A stretch of 64,000 bases of DNA from NCBI GenBank assembly GCA_016713665.1, contig JADJOR010000002.1:806001-870000 (forward strand), read 5' to 3'. Of the stretch, positions 61,599 through 64,000 are shown one piece after another. A program made the translations under genes and the position numbers. The first letter of the stretch is position 1; each line of letters opens with the position of its first letter. The notes beneath the pieces are model-generated. The model was not told where the DNA came from. It ran no database searches and was given only the letters and a program-made list of their open reading frames with translations. The DNA is from Deltaproteobacteria bacterium (GTDB lineage: Bacteria > Myxococcota_A > UBA9160 > UBA4427).

Positions 61599-62467
61599 AT
61601 GCCCCGAGCCTGAAGGGGAAGATCGCCCTCGTGACCGGAGCCAGCCGTGGCATCGGCCGTGCCATCGCCCAGCGCTTCGCCGCGGCGGGGGCGACCGTCG
61701 TCGTGACCGCGCGGAGCCTCGACACGGCGAAGGCCGAGCCGGGGACCCTGCAGGAGACGGTGGACCTGATCGAGCGCGCGGGCGGAAAGTCCTTCGCCCT
61801 CGCTGCGGACCTCGAGAAGGCCGCCGACCGGGAGGCCCTCGTCGCCCGCGCTGCCGCGACGGCCGGTGGACTCGACATCCTCGTCAACAACGCGGGCTAT
61901 GCGGAGTACGCCCCGATCGCCGAGATGAGCGACGCGACCTACGACCGGACGATGGACCACTACCTGCGCGCGCCCTTCGTGCTCTCGCGGGAGGCGATCC
62001 CGCTCATGAAGTCGCGCGGGGCGGGCTGGATCGTGAACGTCGGCTCGGTGACGGCGCAGCCGCCGATCAAGCCCTACGGCTGGTTCGAGGCGAACGGGGG
62101 CTCGACGCTCTATGCGGCGGTCAAGGCGGCCCTCAATCGCTTCACGCAGGGGCTCGCGGCGGAGTGCCTCGCGAGCGACATCGCCGTCAACGTCATCGCG
62201 CCGTCGACGGCGATCGCGACGCCCGGGGCGAGCCGCTACATCCCGAGCGACTATCCGACCGAGCGCGTCGAGTATCTCGCCGAGAGCGCGCTTCAGCTCG
62301 CCTATCTCCCGGCGGCGGAGCGGACCGGGCTCGTCACGCATAGCATGCACTATCCGATCGAGGCGGGATTCATGGTCTACGAGCTCGATGGAAAGACGGC
62401 CCTACCCAAGGCGGTCGTGCCGGCGGAGTCGCATGCGGGTATCGTGGCGAGCGGGGAATGGCGTTAG
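61586..62467 (+). CDS. short-chain dehydrogenase/reductase
   Basis: 293 residues. IALVTGASRGIGRAIAQRF, LVNNAGYA, NVGSVTAQPPIKPYGWFEANGGSTLYAAVKAAL (Ser, Tyr, Lys of the active site) and a long C-terminal extension (about 40 residues beyond the usual end). ATG at 61586 follows GAGGAGGACGTCC. It is divergent from the TetR-BVMO operon across the palindrome, so it is probably co-regulated and acts on the same substrate. Confidence 0.92.
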   Translation: MPQVNAPSLKGKIALVTGASRGIGRAIAQRFAAAGATVVVTARSLDTAKAEPGTLQETVDLIERAGGKSFALAADLEKAADREALVARAAATAGGLDILVNNAGYAEYAPIAEMSDATYDRTMDHYLRAPFVLSREAIPLMKSRGAGWIVNVGSVTAQPPIKPYGWFEANGGSTLYAAVKAALNRFTQGLAAECLASDIAVNVIAPSTAIATPGASRYIPSDYPTERVEYLAESALQLAYLPAAERTGLVTHSMHYPIEAGFMVYELDGKTALPKAVVPAESHAGIVASGEWR

Positions 62468-62469
62468 GG

Positions 62470-62640
62470 GCGAGGTCCTGCGGGCCCGGTCGGCATGCCG
62501 GAGGCGGCGTATCATCTCCGAGTCGAAGCGGCCTGGGCAGAGCGCGTTGACGCTGATTCCGAGCGGCGCCTACTCCCGCGCCATCGTCATCGTGAAAATG
62601 ATGAATGTGGCCAGATCGACGAGGTGGGCGCACATGGGAT
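62470..62640 (-). pseudogene. SDR fragment (relic)
   Basis: Read on the minus strand, this gives TMTMARE-stop-APLGISVNALCPGRFDSEM, which matches the AREWAPLGI.VNALCPG stretch of SDRs. A TAG lies where a Trp (TGG) is expected. Codons on both sides keep G/C third bases. Nothing upstream or downstream completes the gene, so it is a decayed copy. Confidence 0.55.
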
Positions 62641-63253
62641 TGCCGTCGCTGCTATGCAAGAGGCGTTTCGCGAAGGTCGCGCGGCCAGGGGACGGTTTGG
62701 TGTGAGTCTTCCTGGCGGGCATCCATTGTGTATGAAAATAGGTATTTTCATACACAATAACTGCCACAGAATTCACGCCGCAAGCCGCACATTGCCGTTT
62801 CGGGGGGCAAGTGCTGAGCCGTCTGGCGTAGCTACCCGCACCCAGACAATTGCCCAGACCCCGGTCCACTCAGGATGGACTGCCTAAATGCGGACTTCGC
62901 GGCCGTGGCACATCTACTCGGCGTCGCAGTCGCGAAGCCGATTGCCAGCTTCCGGTTCCGGCACCAGTCGTCGCGAACGGGTCGAATTGACCTCGATCTC
63001 CTTGCGGAGCAGAGCGGCGTGCATCCGGACCTTGTGGTTCTCGCCCGCGTGGCCCCAAGGTGATCGATTGCCCATTCCCAGCGAACCGCTCGGATCCAGT
63101 CTCAAACTAGACGGCCCACCCGGAATCAGCCTACAGCCGACGGCGCACGCACCACCTAGTCCGCGCCTGGGCCGCCGCCTTGACCGAATGCTGGCACAGC
63201 GATAAGGAACAGCAGCCAAATGAGCCGCTGCGAGGAGCGCACGCCCGGCTTCC
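62641..63253. other. lower-GC stretch with no clear gene
   Basis: About 600 bp with visibly lower GC than the rest. Small open frames on both strands have no recognisable product, ribosome site or codon bias. It holds the 34 bp palindrome at 62725-62758. A minus-strand 28-codon frame at 63157-63243 (SQRLIWLLFLIAVPAFGQG) looks like a signal peptide but is too short to call. Confidence 0.5.
62725..62758. repeat. perfect 34 bp AT-rich palindrome
   Basis: ATTGTGTATGAAAATA (62725-62740), two bases GG, then the exact reverse complement (62743-62758). Both strands start with ATGAAAATA inside it. It could be a protein-binding or recombination site, or a terminator-like hairpin. Confidence 0.8.
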
Positions 63254-64000
63254 CTAGAGCGTCAGAGACGCGGCTCCGAGTGAAATGAATCCACAGCATG
63301 CTGCACGACGAACCCCAAGCGGTTCGCCCAGTGCGAATCGCGCGATCAACGCGGCAAACATCACACTCGTCTCCCTGAGCGCCGACACTGGCCCCATCGG
63401 AGTGATCGTCATTGCCCAGACGACGATTCCGTAGGACGCCATCGCCAGGACCGCTCCGCCGACGGGCTTCCAGATGCTCATATCCGAGAAATCGACCCCG
63501 ATGGCACCCCGCAATGCGCGATGCAGCATCACCATGGCGACGCCCTCGCCAACGCACAGCCAGCCGACGTAGGCGATTGGACTCTGGGAAGCTCGAGCCC
63601 CGATTCCGTCGATGACCGAATAGGACGCAATTAGGCATCCCGTGGTGAACGCGGCGACAAGCGATGACCGGTCGGGCGAGGTCCGGAACGCGACCATCCC
63701 GACTATTCCAACCGAAACAAAGACTATTCCGAGGATCTGGGGAGCACCGAGGGTCTCACCGACGACCGCCCACGCGAAGAGCGCTACGAGGACGGGCGAG
63801 GAGCCCCGGGCGATCGGATAGACATCCGCCAGCTCGCCGAGGTCATACGACCGAACGAGGAAGTAGCAGTAGGCGACGTGTATCGCGATTGATGCGCAAA
63901 TGTAGGGGGCGCTGACAGCGGATACAGGCGGAAGAAGGAGGAGAATGGGGATGCATACTACGACCTGGGCTGCGCAAAGCACTGTCATCGACCGGAGACG
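63254..64000 (-). CDS. DMT/EamA-family transporter (5' end outside window)
   Basis: At least 245 residues in view, all hydrophobic spans. Ten-span drug/metabolite transporter features: YFLVRSYDLGELADVYPIARGSSPVLVALFAWAVVGE in the first repeat (key part VYPIARGSSP) and MGPVSALRETSVMFAALIARFALGEPLG in the second. The frame is open to the window edge and relatives begin earlier, so an ATG at 63988 is probably internal. Its GC is lower than in the catabolic genes, suggesting different origin. Substrate unknown. Confidence 0.87.
   Translation of the reverse strand, partial: RLRSMTVLCAAQVVVCIPILLLLPPVSAVSAPYICASIAIHVAYCYFLVRSYDLGELADVYPIARGSSPVLVALFAWAVVGETLGAPQILGIVFVSVGIVGMVAFRTSPDRSSLVAAFTTGCLIASYSVIDGIGARASQSPIAYVGWLCVGEGVAMVMLHRALRGAIGVDFSDMSIWKPVGGAVLAMASYGIVVWAMTITPMGPVSALRETSVMFAALIARFALGEPLGVRRAACCGFISLGAASLTL

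Noticed and set aside
62914..63219. A 101-codon minus-strand frame in the low-GC stretch
   Set aside because: No codon bias, ribosome site or recognisable motif; other frames of similar length overlap it.
63157..63243. A 28-codon minus-strand frame resembling a signal peptide
   Set aside because: Too short, begins with GTG without a ribosome site and stops soon after the hydrophobic part.
1..64000. tRNA, rRNA, CRISPR arrays, transposases and prophage genes
   Set aside because: None could be recognised; no regularly spaced repeats or cloverleaf-like sequences were found by eye.

Overview
This is a 64 kb window of very GC-rich DNA (roughly two-thirds G+C by eye). It is densely coding on both strands, with strong G/C preference at third codon positions. 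Two predicted surface proteins end in a PEP-CTERM/exosortase sorting tail. PQQ enzymes, a high-potential iron-sulfur protein, RND efflux, a bactofilin and long runs of acyl-CoA, SDR, Rieske and P450 genes sit together. That mix fits an aerobic, Gram-negative, uncultured lineage of the old Deltaproteobacteria type (Myxococcota- or Binatota-like). This placement is an inference: there is no rRNA, tRNA or ribosomal gene to settle it.

Layout. (1) 1-4.4 kb: the 3' end of a PQQ dehydrogenase, an NTF2-like protein, and two acyl-CoA dehydrogenases in an operon. (2) 4.4-10.2 kb: a seven-gene minus-strand operon whose members resemble enzymes of steroid C/D-ring breakdown (EchA20-like hydratase, IpdF-like SDR), plus a PPOX protein, a beta-CASP hydrolase and a LOG-type protein. 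It is divergent from a Rieske oxygenase-cupin-sulfotransferase operon (10.4-13.0 kb). (3) 13.0-24.2 kb: a PEP-CTERM protein; TetR coupled to a HiPIP; a ketosteroid-isomerase-like protein; a three-subunit molybdenum hydroxylase with a MoaD-like protein; a porin; and a double CaiB CoA-transferase. (4) 24.2-29.5 kb: LLM flavin enzyme, Rieske oxygenase plus Rieske ferredoxin, a frameshifted amidohydrolase, and a nitroreductase. (5) 29.8-35.7 kb: TetR with an RND efflux pair and a 2-hydroxyacid dehydrogenase. (6) 35.7-47.5 kb: KstD-like flavoprotein, DUF1214-like protein, bactofilin, GFA protein, MFS carrier, two P450s, SDR, orphan histidine kinase, and two small-molecule proteins. (7) 47.6-55.6 kb, minus strand: cytochrome c with a lanthanide-signature PQQ alcohol dehydrogenase, a second DUF1214-like protein, a ferredoxin-tailed aldo/keto reductase, an HsdA-like 3-alpha-hydroxysteroid dehydrogenase, and a second PEP-CTERM protein. 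(8) 55.7-62.5 kb: TetR-Baeyer-Villiger monooxygenase-esterase-SDR-amidohydrolase, with a perfect 16 bp palindrome in front of the regulator and a divergent SDR. (9) 62.5-64 kb: a lower-GC stretch with an SDR relic, a 34 bp perfect AT-rich palindrome and a DMT/EamA transporter cut by the window edge.

Taken together, the genes read as an oxidative catabolic region for polycyclic, probably steroid- or terpenoid-like, substrates. There are uptake and efflux proteins, oxygenases (Rieske, P450, BVMO, Mo-hydroxylase), hydroxy/keto interconversion (many SDRs, KstD-like, HsdA-like, KSI-like), CoA activation or transfer, beta-oxidation-type steps, and three TetR regulators with recognisable or candidate operators. 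Family assignments rest on motifs and remembered relatives. The steroid link is an inference from several independent resemblances, not a demonstrated pathway.
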